Source: Mycobacterium sp. JS623 (lineage in GTDB: Bacteria > Actinomycetota > Actinomycetes > Mycobacteriales > Mycobacteriaceae). From it: 64,000 bases of DNA. Under the pieces are notes generated by a model. It searched no databases. It was not told where the DNA came from and worked only from the letters and a program-made list of their open reading frames with translations. Both the position numbers and the translations under genes were made by a program. Below are positions 10,199 to 18,913 of this stretch, one piece after another (the stretch's first letter is position 1; each line of letters begins with the position of its first letter). Location: NCBI RefSeq assembly GCF_000328565.1, contig NC_019966.1, positions 2,852,001 through 2,916,000 of the forward strand. The letters run 5' to 3'.

Positions 10199-10843
10199 AT
10201 GGTTGCTCCCCATGTAGCTGATCAGACCAGCGAGATGACGTATCCGGTCGACACCGTGGCCGTCGCCACGTTGCGGGTCGCCGACCATGACATTGCCGAC
10301 GGGACCGTCCCCGTCCTCGACAAACTCTCCACACCCCCTTCCGATGAGGTGACCGCGGAAGTTGACGGAGCAACGGAATGGCTCGGGGTAGCGGCCGACG
10401 AGATCTTGCTTGCCGCGCTCGGCCGGACCATCGCTCGCACCATCGGTGACGGCGTCGTTGCGGTAGACGTGACCGGTCAGCGCCGTTGGCTGCTGCACGC
10501 CATCCCGCTGCTATGCGCTTCGTCGCGGCAAGCCAGCCCGACGGAAATGCTGCAGGACGTGCACCGCATGTTCGATTCGGGGCCTGCGCACGTCACCTCC
10601 CTCGAGTCGGAGATCCTCCTTAACTACATCGGCGAACTGCCGGACGGAACCACTCCGATGTACGAGACGCCGCCCGGCCTGGGCTACGCGCTCGAACTCC
10701 GGGTATATCGCGTTGACGGGCAGCTGCATCTCGACTGGTGGTACGACAGCACCCGCTTCGAGGCCTCCACCATCGAAGAGCTCGCGGAGCAGTTCCCGCT
10801 GGCGCTCTTCGACATGACTTCAGACGCCGCCGCTCCGGTCTGA
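10199..10843 (+). CDS. Stand-alone C-terminal half of an NRPS condensation domain
   Basis: A 214-residue protein whose sequence matches the C-terminal subdomain of condensation domains. ADEILLAALGRTIARTIGDG corresponds to the helix before the latch, VAVDVTGQRR to the 'VxVxxHGR' strand, ESEILLNYIGEL to the 'FNYLGQ' block, and QLHLDWWYDSTRFEASTIEELAEQF to the 'WSYnxxxyeetTIexLAexf' ending. The N-terminal half with the catalytic HHxxxDG is absent and there is no upstream DNA encoding it, so acyl-transfer activity is unlikely. The leaderless ATG at 10199 is preferred over the upstream frame start at 10172, which overlaps the operator. A binding, inhibitory or degenerate role is possible; see findings. 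Confidence 0.7.
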   Translation: MVAPHVADQTSEMTYPVDTVAVATLRVADHDIADGTVPVLDKLSTPPSDEVTAEVDGATEWLGVAADEILLAALGRTIARTIGDGVVAVDVTGQRRWLLHAIPLLCASSRQASPTEMLQDVHRMFDSGPAHVTSLESEILLNYIGELPDGTTPMYETPPGLGYALELRVYRVDGQLHLDWWYDSTRFEASTIEELAEQFPLALFDMTSDAAAPV

Positions 10844-10845
10844 CG

Positions 10846-11061
10846 TCATCGGGCATCTTCCAGGCGGAACCCAACCTTCAGCGTTACCTGGAAATGCCCG
10901 ATGGCGCCGTCCTGAAGGTGCCCGCGGACCGACTGCACCTCGAACCAGTCGAGGCCGCGCATTGTCTCCGATGCCCTTGATATCCCGTTACGGATCGCGT
11001 CGTCGATGCTGTCCGGCGAGCTGCCGACCATCTCGATGATTCGGTACGTGTGATCGCTCAT
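10846..11061 (-). CDS. Dodecin (flavin-storage protein)
   Basis: A 71-residue dodecin. These small beta-alpha-beta-beta proteins assemble as dodecamers that bind FMN/riboflavin (or CoA) for storage and buffering in the cytosol. The family pattern is complete: YRIIEMVGSSPDSIDDAIRNGI, then the tryptophan-containing strand GLDWFEVQSVRG that stacks on flavin, and GHFQVTLKVGFRLE at the end. A minus-strand TAGCGT ends six bases before the ATG, so the mRNA is probably leaderless. The gene converges with the condensation-like gene (2-base gap) and diverges from a short ORF at 11093. Confidence 0.95.
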   Translation of the reverse strand: MSDHTYRIIEMVGSSPDSIDDAIRNGISRASETMRGLDWFEVQSVRGHLQDGAIGHFQVTLKVGFRLEDAR

Positions 11062-11067
11062 GTCGCG

Positions 11068-11086
11068 ACGCTACGCGGTTTAGGGT
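11068..11086. promoter_or_regulatory. Back-to-back -10 boxes for dodecin and the 48-residue ORF
   Basis: Minus-strand TAGCGT (11073-11068) ends six bases before the dodecin ATG. Plus-strand TAGGGT (11081-11086) ends six bases before the ATG at 11093. Both transcripts would be leaderless and diverge from a region of only about 30 bases, so each promoter's -35 region overlaps the other gene's start. Confidence 0.5.
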
Positions 11087-11092
11087 GCGGCT

Positions 11093-11239
11093 ATGCCGGA
11101 GTCGGCGAGCGCGCATGCGATGGCGTTGGAATATCGACGCCGCCTCGCGCTCCACGAAATTCCGCTGCCGGTCCTCGGCGGCGATGACGCCCACGTCCGC
11201 GATGAGGTCACGCGCGCATACAGAGTGGTGGCCGCATGA
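11093..11239 (+). CDS. Short ORF (48 residues) coupled to the CMD-family gene
   Basis: An unrecognised 48-residue reading frame, MPESASAHAMALEYRRRL to ...TRAYRVVAA. Two things support it as a real gene: TAGGGT six bases before its ATG gives an ideal leaderless promoter, and its stop codon overlaps the ATG of the next gene (ATGA at 11236-11239), the usual coupling arrangement. The peptide is mixed charged and helical with no membrane segment. It may be a leader peptide that brings ribosomes to the CMD-family start, or a small protein in its own right. No homologue is recognised. Confidence 0.5.
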   Translation: MPESASAHAMALEYRRRLALHEIPLPVLGGDDAHVRDEVTRAYRVVAA

Positions 11240-11805
11240 CTGAGGCGCGTGTTCCGAGATTGCCGCTGCAGGAGGCCAAGGCCGCCGCCGACGGGGCCGG
11301 AGTGCCCGACTACATGGCCGAATTGTCCATCTTTCAAGTACTTCTGAACCATCCGACGCTCGCGCGTGCCATCAACGACCTGCTCGCGACGATGCTCTGG
11401 CATGGCCGCCTCGCGCTGCGGCTGCGTGAGTTGGCGATCATGCGGATCGGCTGGCTAACGGCGTGCGACTACGAGTGGACACAGCATTGGCGGGTTGCGT
11501 GCGGGCTGGGTGTGCCTGCTGAGGATCTGCTCGGCGTGCGGGACTGGTCGACGCATGACGGCTTCGGTGCCGTGGAGCGTGCGGTGCTCGCCGCCACGGA
11601 CGAAGTCGTGCGCGACGGTGCGGTCAGTGCGCAGACATGGGGCGCGTGCGAGCGGGAACTCGGCGCCGATTCAGCCGTGCTGATCGAGTTGGTGACGGCG
11701 ATCGGGGCGTGGCGGATGATCGCTTCGATGCTGCACAGCCTCGAGGTGCCGCTGGAGGACGGCGTTTCCAGCTGGCCGCCGCACGGTCAGCCGCCGAGCC
11801 GATAG
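11236..11805 (+). CDS. Carboxymuconolactone decarboxylase (AhpD-like) family protein
   Basis: A 189-residue all-helical CMD/AhpD-fold protein. The signature is in LRELAIMRIGWLTACDYEWTQHW (about 64-86): it keeps the glutamate, one cysteine and the histidine, but the redox C-x-x-C is replaced by CDYE. A peroxidase-type disulfide mechanism is therefore unlikely, and it sits closer to the single-cysteine CMD subgroup used in aromatic or gamma-lactone metabolism. The N-terminal LPLQEAKAAADG is also typical. Substrate unknown. ATGA overlap with the upstream 48-residue ORF; the 3' end overlaps the convergent thioesterase remnant by 19 bases. Confidence 0.85.
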   Translation: MTEARVPRLPLQEAKAAADGAGVPDYMAELSIFQVLLNHPTLARAINDLLATMLWHGRLALRLRELAIMRIGWLTACDYEWTQHWRVACGLGVPAEDLLGVRDWSTHDGFGAVERAVLAATDEVVRDGAVSAQTWGACERELGADSAVLIELVTAIGAWRMIASMLHSLEVPLEDGVSSWPPHGQPPSR

Positions 11806-12089
11806 GTCTGCACCGCATGGGCGACGACATCGCCGTCGGCATCGGTGGTGGTGATTTCGGTGAAGGTCAGTTCGTTGGCCCGACGCACGGTGCGGGCGTG
11901 CCAGATCAAATCTGAGCGCTTGGCGGCGCCGACGTAGTTGATCGTCATCGAGATCGTCGACGCCCGCGTGCCCTTTTCGAAGTCATGGTTGGACCACGCG
12001 GCGGCCGCGCCGGTGGTGTCCATCGCAGCCGCGATCACGCCGCTGCGGAAGCGGCGCGACGCCTGGTCAGCCCTGATTTGCGGCGGCCA
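11787..12089 (-). pseudogene. PaaI-type hotdog thioesterase, N-terminally truncated
   Basis: The frame encodes the C-terminal two thirds of a PaaI/YigI-like hotdog thioesterase: SGVIAAAMDTTGAAAAW (active-site helix with the catalytic Asp), ASTISMTINYVGAA, and FTEITTTDADGDVVAHAVQTYR. Homologous-looking codons (RADQASRRFRSG) continue upstream to a TAG at 12092-12090, with no ATG, GTG or TTG before the in-frame GTG at 12038. That GTG would start inside the active-site helix and give only 83 residues, versus roughly 130-150 for the family. The missing N-terminal part ends right where the ileS promoter begins. Probably a decaying gene; a short functional form cannot be excluded. Confidence 0.55.
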
Positions 12090-12090
12090 C

Positions 12091-12096
12091 TAGAAT
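12091..12096 (+). promoter_or_regulatory. -10 box of the ileS T-box transcript
   Basis: TAGAAT at 12091-12096 matches the mycobacterial TANNNT consensus and predicts a start near 12103, just upstream of T-box stem I. This gives a structured leader of about 230 nucleotides before ileS. Confidence 0.5.
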
Positions 12097-12102
12097 CGAT
12101 CT

Positions 12103-12331
12103 AACGGCACCGATCCGGCCATCACCGGGGAGCCTTCGGAAGAACAGCTGATCCAGCCCAGTAGAGCCGAACGGGTGGGCCCGTCATCGCCCGCAGATGA
12201 GCGGCGCACACCTGAGTGCGCAAGCGGGGTGGTACCGCGGCGCTCGCGCACCGGCGCGACGTCGTCCCCGTGCCGACAGTTGGCTTCCGAGGCCGGAGGC
12301 CGCAAATTGGGCATGGAGACAACGCACCACA
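12103..12331 (+). promoter_or_regulatory. T-box riboswitch (translational, ultrashort stem I) for ileS
   Basis: This leader senses uncharged tRNA-Ile. A short hairpin CCGG-CCATCA-CCGG at 12115-12128 carries the isoleucine specifier ATC (12121-12123) in its loop, the ultrashort stem I form of actinobacterial ileS T-boxes. A CTTCGGAAG stem follows. The diagnostic T-box sequence GGGTGGTACCGCGG is at 12227-12240; its TGGT pairs with the ACCA end of tRNA-Ile (discriminator A). No intrinsic terminator follows. Instead, GC-rich pairing segments lead to the GGAG at 12315-12318, so control is presumably by sequestering the ribosome-binding site. Confidence 0.9.
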
Positions 12332-15300
12332 GTGACCGCATATCCGAAGCCGACATCCGGGGCTCCGAAGTTCCCGGAGCTCGAACTCGACGTCCTCGAC
12401 TACTGGGAGCGCGACGACACGTTCCGCGCGAGTGTCGCGCGTCGTGACGGCGGACCGGAATACGTGTTCTACGACGGCCCGCCGTTCGCCAACGGCCTTC
12501 CGCACTACGGGCATCTGCTGACGGGCTATGTGAAGGACATCGTGCCGCGGTATCGCACGATGCGCGGCTACAGGGTGGAACGCCGCTTCGGCTGGGACAC
12601 CCACGGACTGCCCGCCGAACTGGAGGTGCAGCGCCAGCTCGGCATCGCGGACAAGGCCCAGATCGAAGAAATGGGCATCGAGAAGTTCAACGAGGCGTGC
12701 CGCGAGTCGGTGCTCAAGTACACCAACGAATGGCGGGCCTACGTGACCCGGCAGGCGCGCTGGGTCGACTTCGACAACGATTACAAGACATTGGATCTCG
12801 GCTTCATGGAGTCGGTGATCTGGGCGTTCAAACAGTTGTGGGACAAAGGCCTTGCCTACGAAGGCAATCGGGTGCTGCCATACTGCTGGAACGACGAAAC
12901 ACCGCTGTCCAACCACGAATTGCGGATGGATGACGACGTCTATCAGAGTCGACAGGACCCGGCGATCACCGTCGGCTTCCGGGTCGCCGACGGCCCACTT
13001 GAGGGCGCCTATCTGTTGATCTGGACGACGACGCCGTGGACGCTGCCGTCGAACCAGGCGGTCGCGGTGAACCCCGACGTCACCTACGTTCTGGTTCAGG
13101 GTCCCGAAGACAAGTGTTATGTACTGGCGCAGGCACGGCTGGCGGCGTACGCCCGCGAACTCGGTGAGGAACCGGAAGTCCTTGGCACGTACACCGGTCG
13201 GGATCTGGTCGAGACGCGGTATCTGCCGCCGTTCCCGTACTTCATGGATGCGCCGAACTCGTTTCGGGTGCTGCCGGCCGATTACGTCAGCACCGAGGAC
13301 GGCACCGGCATCGTGCACATGTCGCCGGCGTATGGCGAGGACGACATGGCGGTGACGCAGGCAGCCGGTATCCCCGCGGTGACGCCCGTTGACGCCAAGG
13401 GCCGCTTCGACAAGACGGTGCCGGACTATGCGGGCCAGCACGTGTTCGACGCCAACCCGCAGATCATCCGCGACCTGAAGAACCAGGGCCGCTCGGCGGC
13501 GGTCAACGGCCCTGTGCTGTTGCGCCACGAAACATACGAGCACTCCTACCCGCACTGCTGGCGGTGCCGAAACCCGTTGATCTATAGGGCCGTATCGTCC
13601 TGGTTCATCAAGGTCACCGACTTCCGCGACCGCATGCTAGAGCTGAACAATGACATCACCTGGTATCCCGAGCACGTCAAGGACGGCCAGTTCGGCAAGT
13701 GGCTGTCCAACGCGCGGGACTGGTCGATTTCGCGAAATCGTTACTGGGGCAGCCCGATTCCGGTGTGGAAGTCAGACGACCCGGAGTATCCGCGAATCGA
13801 CGTGTACGGCAGCCTCGACGAGTTGGAGCGCGACTTCGGGGTGCGGCCGGACAATCTGCACCGGCCATACATCGACGAGCTGACCCGGCCCAACCCGGAT
13901 GACCCGACCGGTAAGTCGACGATGCGGCGCATCGAGGACGTTTTCGACGTGTGGTTCGACTCAGGCTCGATGCCGTACGCGCAGGTGCACTACCCGTTCG
14001 AGAACCAGGACTGGTTCGACACGCATTTTCCCGGCGACTTCATCGTCGAATACATCGGGCAGACCCGTGGCTGGTTCTACACGATGCATGTACTGGCGAC
14101 CGCTCTATTCGACCGCCCGGCCTTCAAAACCTGTGTGGCACACGGCATTGTGCTGGGCAACGACGGTCAGAAGATGAGCAAGTCGCTGCGCAACTATCCC
14201 GATGTGACCGAGGTGTTCGACCGCGACGGCTCCGATGCCATGCGGTGGTTCCTGATGGCATCGCCGATCCTGCGCGGCGGCAACCTGATTGTCACCGAGC
14301 AGGGCATCCGCGAGGGCGTCCGGCAGGTGCTGTTGCCGTTGTGGAACGCCTACACGTTCCTGGCGCTGTACGCGCCGAAGAAGGGCACTTGGCGCACCGA
14401 CTCGTCGCATGTTCTTGACCGGTACATCCTTGCCAAGCTCGCCGAGTTGCGCGAGGACCTGACCGAGTCGCTGGACGTCTGCGATATCTACGGCGCATGC
14501 GATCAGCTGCGCCAGTTCACCGAGGCGCTGACGAATTGGTATGTGCGACGGTCGCGTCAGCGGTTCTGGGAAGAGGATCCCGACGCGATCGACACGCTGC
14601 ACACCGTGCTCGAGGTGACCGGTAGGCTGGCGGCCCCGCTGCTGCCGCTGATCGCCGAGGTGATCTGGCGTGGCGTGACGGGGGAGCGGTCGGTGCATCT
14701 GACCGACTGGCCTGAAGCCGGTGTGGTGCCTGCGGATCCGGAACTCGTCGCCGCCATGGATCAGGTGCGTGAGGTTGCATCAGCGGCGTCGTCGCTGCGC
14801 AAGGCGAAGAAGCTGCGGGTGCGGCTGCCGTTGCCGAAACTGACTGTGGCGGTGGAGAATCCGCAGCGGCTGGAGGCGTTCAAGGATCTGTTGGCCGAGG
14901 AGCTCAACGTCAAGGCGGTCGAGCTGACCGACGACATCGACACCTACGGCCGATTCGATCTCACTGTCAACGCCAAGGTGGCCGGTCCGCGGCTGGGCAA
15001 GGACGTGCAGGCAGCGATCCAGGCGGTGAAGGCGGGCGAGGCGGTCGTCAATGCCGACGGCACGTTGACGGCGGGTCCGGCCGTCTTGCAGCCCGAGGAA
15101 TACAGTTCGCGGCTGGTGGCCGCCGATCCCGAGTTCACCACGGCGCTGCCTGACGGCGCCGGACTGGTGGTGCTCGACGGCACGGTGACCCCGGAGTTGG
15201 CGGCCGAGGGCTGGGCGCGCGACCTGATTCGCGAGCTGCAGGATCTGCGTAAGTCGACGGGGCTCGAGGTGTCCGACCGGATCCGGGTGACGATCGCGGT

Positions 15301-15442
15301 GCCCGAGGACAAGACGCAATGGGCGCAGACGCACGCCGACTTGATCGCCGGCGAAATCTTGGCCACCACTTTTGAGTTCGGCGAGCCGGTCGACGGCGCC
15401 GAGCTCGGCGACGGCGTGCGGGTGGCGATCGAAAAGGCCTAG
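12332..15442 (+). CDS. ileS: Isoleucyl-tRNA synthetase
   Basis: A class I synthetase of 1036 residues. The HIGH-type motif is HYGH at residues 58-61 in [14 protein letters not shown], and KMSKS is at 614-618. Between them are the editing domain ([14 protein letters not shown], and [13 protein letters not shown] with the editing aspartate) and [18 protein letters not shown]. The C-terminal part ([14 protein letters not shown]) is the eukaryote-like long form found in actinobacteria. The GTG at 12332 (protein [10 protein letters not shown]) is chosen because the longer frame from 12197 runs through the T-box and its translation is not protein-like. GGAG lies 13 bases upstream. Controlled by the T-box leader. 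Confidence 0.98.
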   Translation: MTAYPKPTSGAPKFPELELDVLDYWERDDTFRASVARRDGGPEYVFYDGPPFANGLPHYGHLLTGYVKDIVPRYRTMRGYRVERRFGWDTHGLPAELEVQRQLGIADKAQIEEMGIEKFNEACRESVLKYTNEWRAYVTRQARWVDFDNDYKTLDLGFMESVIWAFKQLWDKGLAYEGNRVLPYCWNDETPLSNHELRMDDDVYQSRQDPAITVGFRVADGPLEGAYLLIWTTTPWTLPSNQAVAVNPDVTYVLVQGPEDKCYVLAQARLAAYARELGEEPEVLGTYTGRDLVETRYLPPFPYFMDAPNSFRVLPADYVSTEDGTGIVHMSPAYGEDDMAVTQAAGIPAVTPVDAKGRFDKTVPDYAGQHVFDANPQIIRDLKNQGRSAAVNGPVLLRHETYEHSYPHCWRCRNPLIYRAVSSWFIKVTDFRDRMLELNNDITWYPEHVKDGQFGKWLSNARDWSISRNRYWGSPIPVWKSDDPEYPRIDVYGSLDELERDFGVRPDNLHRPYIDELTRPNPDDPTGKSTMRRIEDVFDVWFDSGSMPYAQVHYPFENQDWFDTHFPGDFIVEYIGQTRGWFYTMHVLATALFDRPAFKTCVAHGIVLGNDGQKMSKSLRNYPDVTEVFDRDGSDAMRWFLMASPILRGGNLIVTEQGIREGVRQVLLPLWNAYTFLALYAPKKGTWRTDSSHVLDRYILAKLAELREDLTESLDVCDIYGACDQLRQFTEALTNWYVRRSRQRFWEEDPDAIDTLHTVLEVTGRLAAPLLPLIAEVIWRGVTGERSVHLTDWPEAGVVPADPELVAAMDQVREVASAASSLRKAKKLRVRLPLPKLTVAVENPQRLEAFKDLLAEELNVKAVELTDDIDTYGRFDLTVNAKVAGPRLGKDVQAAIQAVKAGEAVVNADGTLTAGPAVLQPEEYSSRLVAADPEFTTALPDGAGLVVLDGTVTPELAAEGWARDLIRELQDLRKSTGLEVSDRIRVTIAVPEDKTQWAQTHADLIAGEILATTFEFGEPVDGAELGDGVRVAIEKA

Positions 15443-15909
15443 CTGCCCGGGTGGATGTCGTCGACCCATTGCACGCGCTCGGGATCGGCTTCCACATCGG
15501 CTAGGTCAAGGTTGACGACGACCGGTTCCTGGTCGCTGCGGACCACGACGCAGGACAGCGGTGCGTCGGCGCTGGCGTTGATCTCCTGGTGCGGCACGTA
15601 CGGCGGGACGTAGATGAAATCGCCTGGGCCGGCTTCGGCAGTGAATTCGAGGCGCTCGCCCCATCGCATCCGGGCCCGGCCCGCGACGACATAGATCACG
15701 CTCTCCAGGTGGCCATGATGGTGCGGCCCGGTCCTGGCGTCTGGATGAATGACAACCGTGCCCGCCCACAACTTCTCGGCGCCGGCGCGCGCGGCATTGA
15801 TCGCCGCGGCACGATTCATGCCGGGAGTCTGCGGCGTGTTGGGATCCAGTTCATCGGCGCGCACAACCCGCACGCCATCCAGACGGTAGTCGGACTTCTC
15901 GGTAGCCAT
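15439..15909 (-). CDS. Cupin-domain protein
   Basis: A 156-residue single-domain cupin. Metal-binding motif 1 is [24 protein letters not shown] (about 60-85, with two or three His and a Glu). Motif 2 is [17 protein letters not shown] (about 97-112). These predict a beta-barrel with a divalent metal site; the substrate is unknown. The ATG at 15909 has a good GGAGG five to six bases upstream and is preferred over the earlier in-frame start at 15936. The gene converges on ileS with a 4-base overlap of the stop codons. Confidence 0.85.
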   Translation of the reverse strand: MATEKSDYRLDGVRVVRADELDPNTPQTPGMNRAAAINAARAGAEKLWAGTVVIHPDARTGPHHHGHLESVIYVVAGRARMRWGERLEFTAEAGPGDFIYVPPYVPHQEINASADAPLSCVVVRSDQEPVVVNLDLADVEADPERVQWVDDIHPGS

Positions 15910-16026
15910 CGCGACCTCCGCTCCAAGGATGCACACTTTCCGCCGTCACCACATGATGACTCTGCAAAAGAGATCCCGCCGGGGAGAACGTCGGCGACGT
16001 CGGGCTCGCGCCATAACATCGGCGGC

Positions 16027-17409
16027 ATGGACCGCTGGGTGCTGCACTTCGACATGGACGCGTTCTTCGCGTCCGTCGAGCAGCTGACCCGGCCCACCCT
16101 GCGGGGACGGCCCGTGCTCGTGGGTGGGTTGGGCGGTCGCGGCGTGGTGGCGGGTGCCAGCTACGAGGCGCGCGTCTACGGCGCCCGGTCGGCGATGCCC
16201 ATGCATCAGGCTCGCCGTCTCGTCGGCGCTCCGGCGGTGGTTTTGCCGCCGCGCGGTGTGGTCTACGGCGTGGCAAGCCGCCGCGTGTTCGAGACCGTCC
16301 GGGCTTTGGTTCCCGTCCTCGAGCAGCTGTCGTTCGACGAAGCTTTCGGCGAGCCGCCTGAGCTCACCGGTGCGGCCGCCGAGGACGTCGACGAGTTTTG
16401 CCGACATCTCAAGGCCCGGATCCGTGAGGAGACCGGGCTTGTCGCATCTGTCGGCGCGGGCTCGGGCAAGCAGATCGCCAAGATCGCCTCGGACCTGGCG
16501 AAGCCCGACGGCATCCGGGTGGTGCGCCGCGACGAGGAAACCGTTCTGCTGCACAGCCTTCCGGTGCGGCGGTTGTGGGGCATCGGTCCGGTGGCCGAGG
16601 AGAAGCTGCACCGGCTCGGCATCGACACCGTCGGCCAGCTCGCGGCCTTGACCGACGCCGAGGCTGCGAACATCCTCGGTGCGACTGTGGGACCTGCGCT
16701 GCACCGCCTCGCGCAGGGCATCGACGACCGCCCCGTCGCCGAGAACGCTCCCGCCAAGCAGATCAGCGCCGAGTCCACCTTCCCCGAAGACCTGACCACC
16801 CTGGACCAGTTGCGGGAAGCGGCGGGACCCATCGGCGAGCACGCGCACGCACGGCTGGAGAAGGACGGCCGCGGTGCCCGGACGGTCACGGTAAAGCTGA
16901 AGAAGTCGGACATGAGCATCCTGACTCGGTCGGCGACACTGCCGTACGCGACGACCGATGCTCCTACCTTGATCTCAATGGCCAGGCGGCTGCTGCTCGA
17001 TCCCGTCGAAATCGGCCCGATTCGCCTTGTCGGCGTTGGCTTTTCGGGACTGTCCGACGTCCGCCAGGAGTCGCTGTTTCCGGATCTCGACCTGGTGGCC
17101 GAGGAAGTGTCCAACACCCAACTACCGCAGACCGTCAGCCAATTGGCCGCCACGCCGCCGGCCTGGCGCGTCGGCGACGACGTCGTGCACCCCGAATACG
17201 GGCACGGCTGGATCCAGGGCGCAGGCCATGGGGTGATGACGGTGCGGTTCGAGACGCGCGGTACCGGGCCCGGGCCGGTGCGCACATTTACCGACGACAC
17301 GGCGCGCATCGAGCGCGCGAACCCCGTCGACAGCCTGGACTGGCCGGACTTCGTCAGTGAGCTGGCTGCCCGATCAGCCCCAGCGGCTGATGACCTCCTC
17401 GACGGGTGA
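16027..17409 (+). CDS. dinB: Y-family DNA polymerase IV (DinB1/DinX)
   Basis: A 460-residue translesion DNA polymerase. Catalytic motifs: [12 protein letters not shown] at residues 7-18 and LSFDEAF near 101-107 carry the metal-binding acidic residues. The thumb HhH segments ([20 protein letters not shown]) and little-finger domain follow. A beta-clamp-binding peptide QESLF lies near 350. An extra domain after it ([25 protein letters not shown]) is characteristic of the mycobacterial DinX type. TAACAT lies seven bases before the ATG, suggesting a leaderless mRNA; no SOS box is evident there. The frame upstream to 15589 is antisense to the cupin and not coding. Confidence 0.93.
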   Translation: MDRWVLHFDMDAFFASVEQLTRPTLRGRPVLVGGLGGRGVVAGASYEARVYGARSAMPMHQARRLVGAPAVVLPPRGVVYGVASRRVFETVRALVPVLEQLSFDEAFGEPPELTGAAAEDVDEFCRHLKARIREETGLVASVGAGSGKQIAKIASDLAKPDGIRVVRRDEETVLLHSLPVRRLWGIGPVAEEKLHRLGIDTVGQLAALTDAEAANILGATVGPALHRLAQGIDDRPVAENAPAKQISAESTFPEDLTTLDQLREAAGPIGEHAHARLEKDGRGARTVTVKLKKSDMSILTRSATLPYATTDAPTLISMARRLLLDPVEIGPIRLVGVGFSGLSDVRQESLFPDLDLVAEEVSNTQLPQTVSQLAATPPAWRVGDDVVHPEYGHGWIQGAGHGVMTVRFETRGTGPGPVRTFTDDTARIERANPVDSLDWPDFVSELAARSAPAADDLLDG

Positions 17410-18306
17410 GCCGGCAGCCAACGCGGCCATCAGCAGGACGCGTGCCTGCGCCGCTGGGAGCCGCGGCACCACCACCGCTCCCGCGTCGACCAGGTCTCTG
17501 CCCGGGCCGTAGCCCGCGGTGACCTTCCCCCCGGGCACCCGGGTGGACACCGCGACCGCCACCCCGTCGCGGCAATGCCGCCGCACCCCGTCGATCACCG
17601 CCGCCCCTGCGTTACCCGCGCCGACGGCCTCGAGCACGATGCCGCGGGCGCCTGCCTCTACACAGGCATCCATCGCGACCGCGTCAGCGCCGGGGTACAC
17701 CGCGATGATGTCGACGCGCGGCGCGTCCGCCGCCGACAGCGGCCCGAAAAACGGCCTGTCCTTCGATCGCTGCTGGACGAACCGCCCATCGGTGACGGTG
17801 CCGAGCTCGTCGCCGGTGAAGCCGCGCATGTCACCCGTCGCCCGCTTCTGCAGACCCAGCGGCTGCCACACGGTGCCGGCGAGCGTCACCAGCACCCCTT
17901 GTCCGCGGGTCTGGGCGCTGGCGGCCAGCGTCAGCGCATCGCGCAGATTCCCGGGTCCGTCGGCGTCGGGCGCATCGGCACTGTGCAGCGCGCCGGTAAT
18001 AACCACCGGCATCTCCCCGTCATAGGTCAGCTCGAGCCACAGCGCCGTCTCCTCCATGGTGTCGGTGCCGTGCGCGATGACCACACCCTTGGCGCTGTCG
18101 TTCTTGCAGGCCGACAGCACCGTTGCGCGGATCTGGTCCCAGTGCGCGGGAGTCAATTGCGAGCTGTCCATCGCCATCAGGTCGACGACGTCGACGTCGA
18201 GCCCGGCGGTCAGATCCGCGCCGCTTCGCGTAGGTCTCTTGACTCCGCTGTCGTCGCTGCTTGTGGCGATGGTGCCGCCGGTGGTGACGACGACGAAGCG
18301 ACCCAT
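17374..18306 (-). CDS. ansA: L-asparaginase
   Basis: A 310-residue bacterial-type asparaginase, which hydrolyses asparagine to aspartate and ammonia. First catalytic threonine: [12 protein letters not shown] near residues 6-17. Second: [17 protein letters not shown] (about 80-96), with the Thr-Asp pair. The C-terminal block [13 protein letters not shown] is also conserved. No signal peptide, so cytoplasmic. ATG 18306 gives the family N-terminus [11 protein letters not shown] and has GATGAT six bases upstream; ATG 18318 is an alternative, and the frame up to 18561 is not credible. The 3' end overlaps the convergent dinB gene by 36 bases. Confidence 0.93.
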   Translation of the reverse strand: MGRFVVVTTGGTIATSSDDSGVKRPTRSGADLTAGLDVDVVDLMAMDSSQLTPAHWDQIRATVLSACKNDSAKGVVIAHGTDTMEETALWLELTYDGEMPVVITGALHSADAPDADGPGNLRDALTLAASAQTRGQGVLVTLAGTVWQPLGLQKRATGDMRGFTGDELGTVTDGRFVQQRSKDRPFFGPLSAADAPRVDIIAVYPGADAVAMDACVEAGARGIVLEAVGAGNAGAAVIDGVRRHCRDGVAVAVSTRVPGGKVTAGYGPGRDLVDAGAVVVPRLPAAQARVLLMAALAAGSPVEEVISRWG

Positions 18307-18349
18307 GGGGGAAATCATCCCAAAACCAGTCTCCTGCGATGATGGGGGA

Positions 18350-18913
18350 GTGACTGACGAATCCCCGGGGACGGCCGAGCCCGTGACCGATGAGGAGGCG
18401 ACGCCGCAGCCTGCACACAAGCGGCTGCGCCTGCTGCTTGCCGTGGCCGGGGTGGTGCTGGTTCTCGACATCGTCACCAAGGTTCTCGCGGTGAGGCTCC
18501 TTACCCCGGGCCAACCGGTGTCGATCGTTGGCGACACCATCACCTGGACATTGGTGCGCAACTCCGGGGCCGCGTTCTCGATGGCGACCGGCTACACGTG
18601 GGTGCTCACCTTGATCGCCACCGGCGTGGTGATCGGCATCATCTGGATGGGCAGGCGGCTGGTCTCGCCGTGGTGGGCGATCGGCCTCGGCATGATCCTC
18701 GGTGGCGCCATGGGCAACCTCGTCGATCGATTCTTCCGTTCGCCCGGGCCGCTTCGCGGGCATGTGGTGGACTTCCTGTCCATCGGCTGGTGGCCGGTGT
18801 TCAACGTCGCCGACCCGTCGGTGGTAGGCGGGGCGATCCTGCTGGTTGCGTTGTCGCTGTTCGGTTTTGACTTCGACACCGTCGGCCGTCGCAAGGCCGA
18901 CCCGTCCGAGTGA
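18350..18913 (+). CDS. lspA: Lipoprotein signal peptidase (signal peptidase II)
   Basis: A 187-residue integral membrane aspartyl protease that removes signal peptides from diacylglyceryl-prolipoproteins. After a charged 25-residue N-terminal tail come four transmembrane helices. The conserved blocks are all present: [20 protein letters not shown] with the first catalytic Asp, and [11 protein letters not shown] with the second. Four-base GTGA overlap with the pseudouridine synthase gene suggests co-translation. The GTG at 18350 is preceded at six bases by GATGAT, a weaker -10 candidate than most in this window. Confidence 0.97.
   Translation: MTDESPGTAEPVTDEEATPQPAHKRLRLLLAVAGVVLVLDIVTKVLAVRLLTPGQPVSIVGDTITWTLVRNSGAAFSMATGYTWVLTLIATGVVIGIIWMGRRLVSPWWAIGLGMILGGAMGNLVDRFFRSPGPLRGHVVDFLSIGWWPVFNVADPSVVGGAILLVALSLFGFDFDTVGRRKADPSE

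Noticed and set aside
12197..12331. Extending ileS to the ATG at 12197
   Set aside because: The extra residues are translated T-box leader and are unlike any synthetase N-terminus.
15589..16026. Extending dinB upstream to 15589
   Set aside because: That stretch is antisense to the cupin gene; the family N-terminus begins at [14 protein letters not shown].
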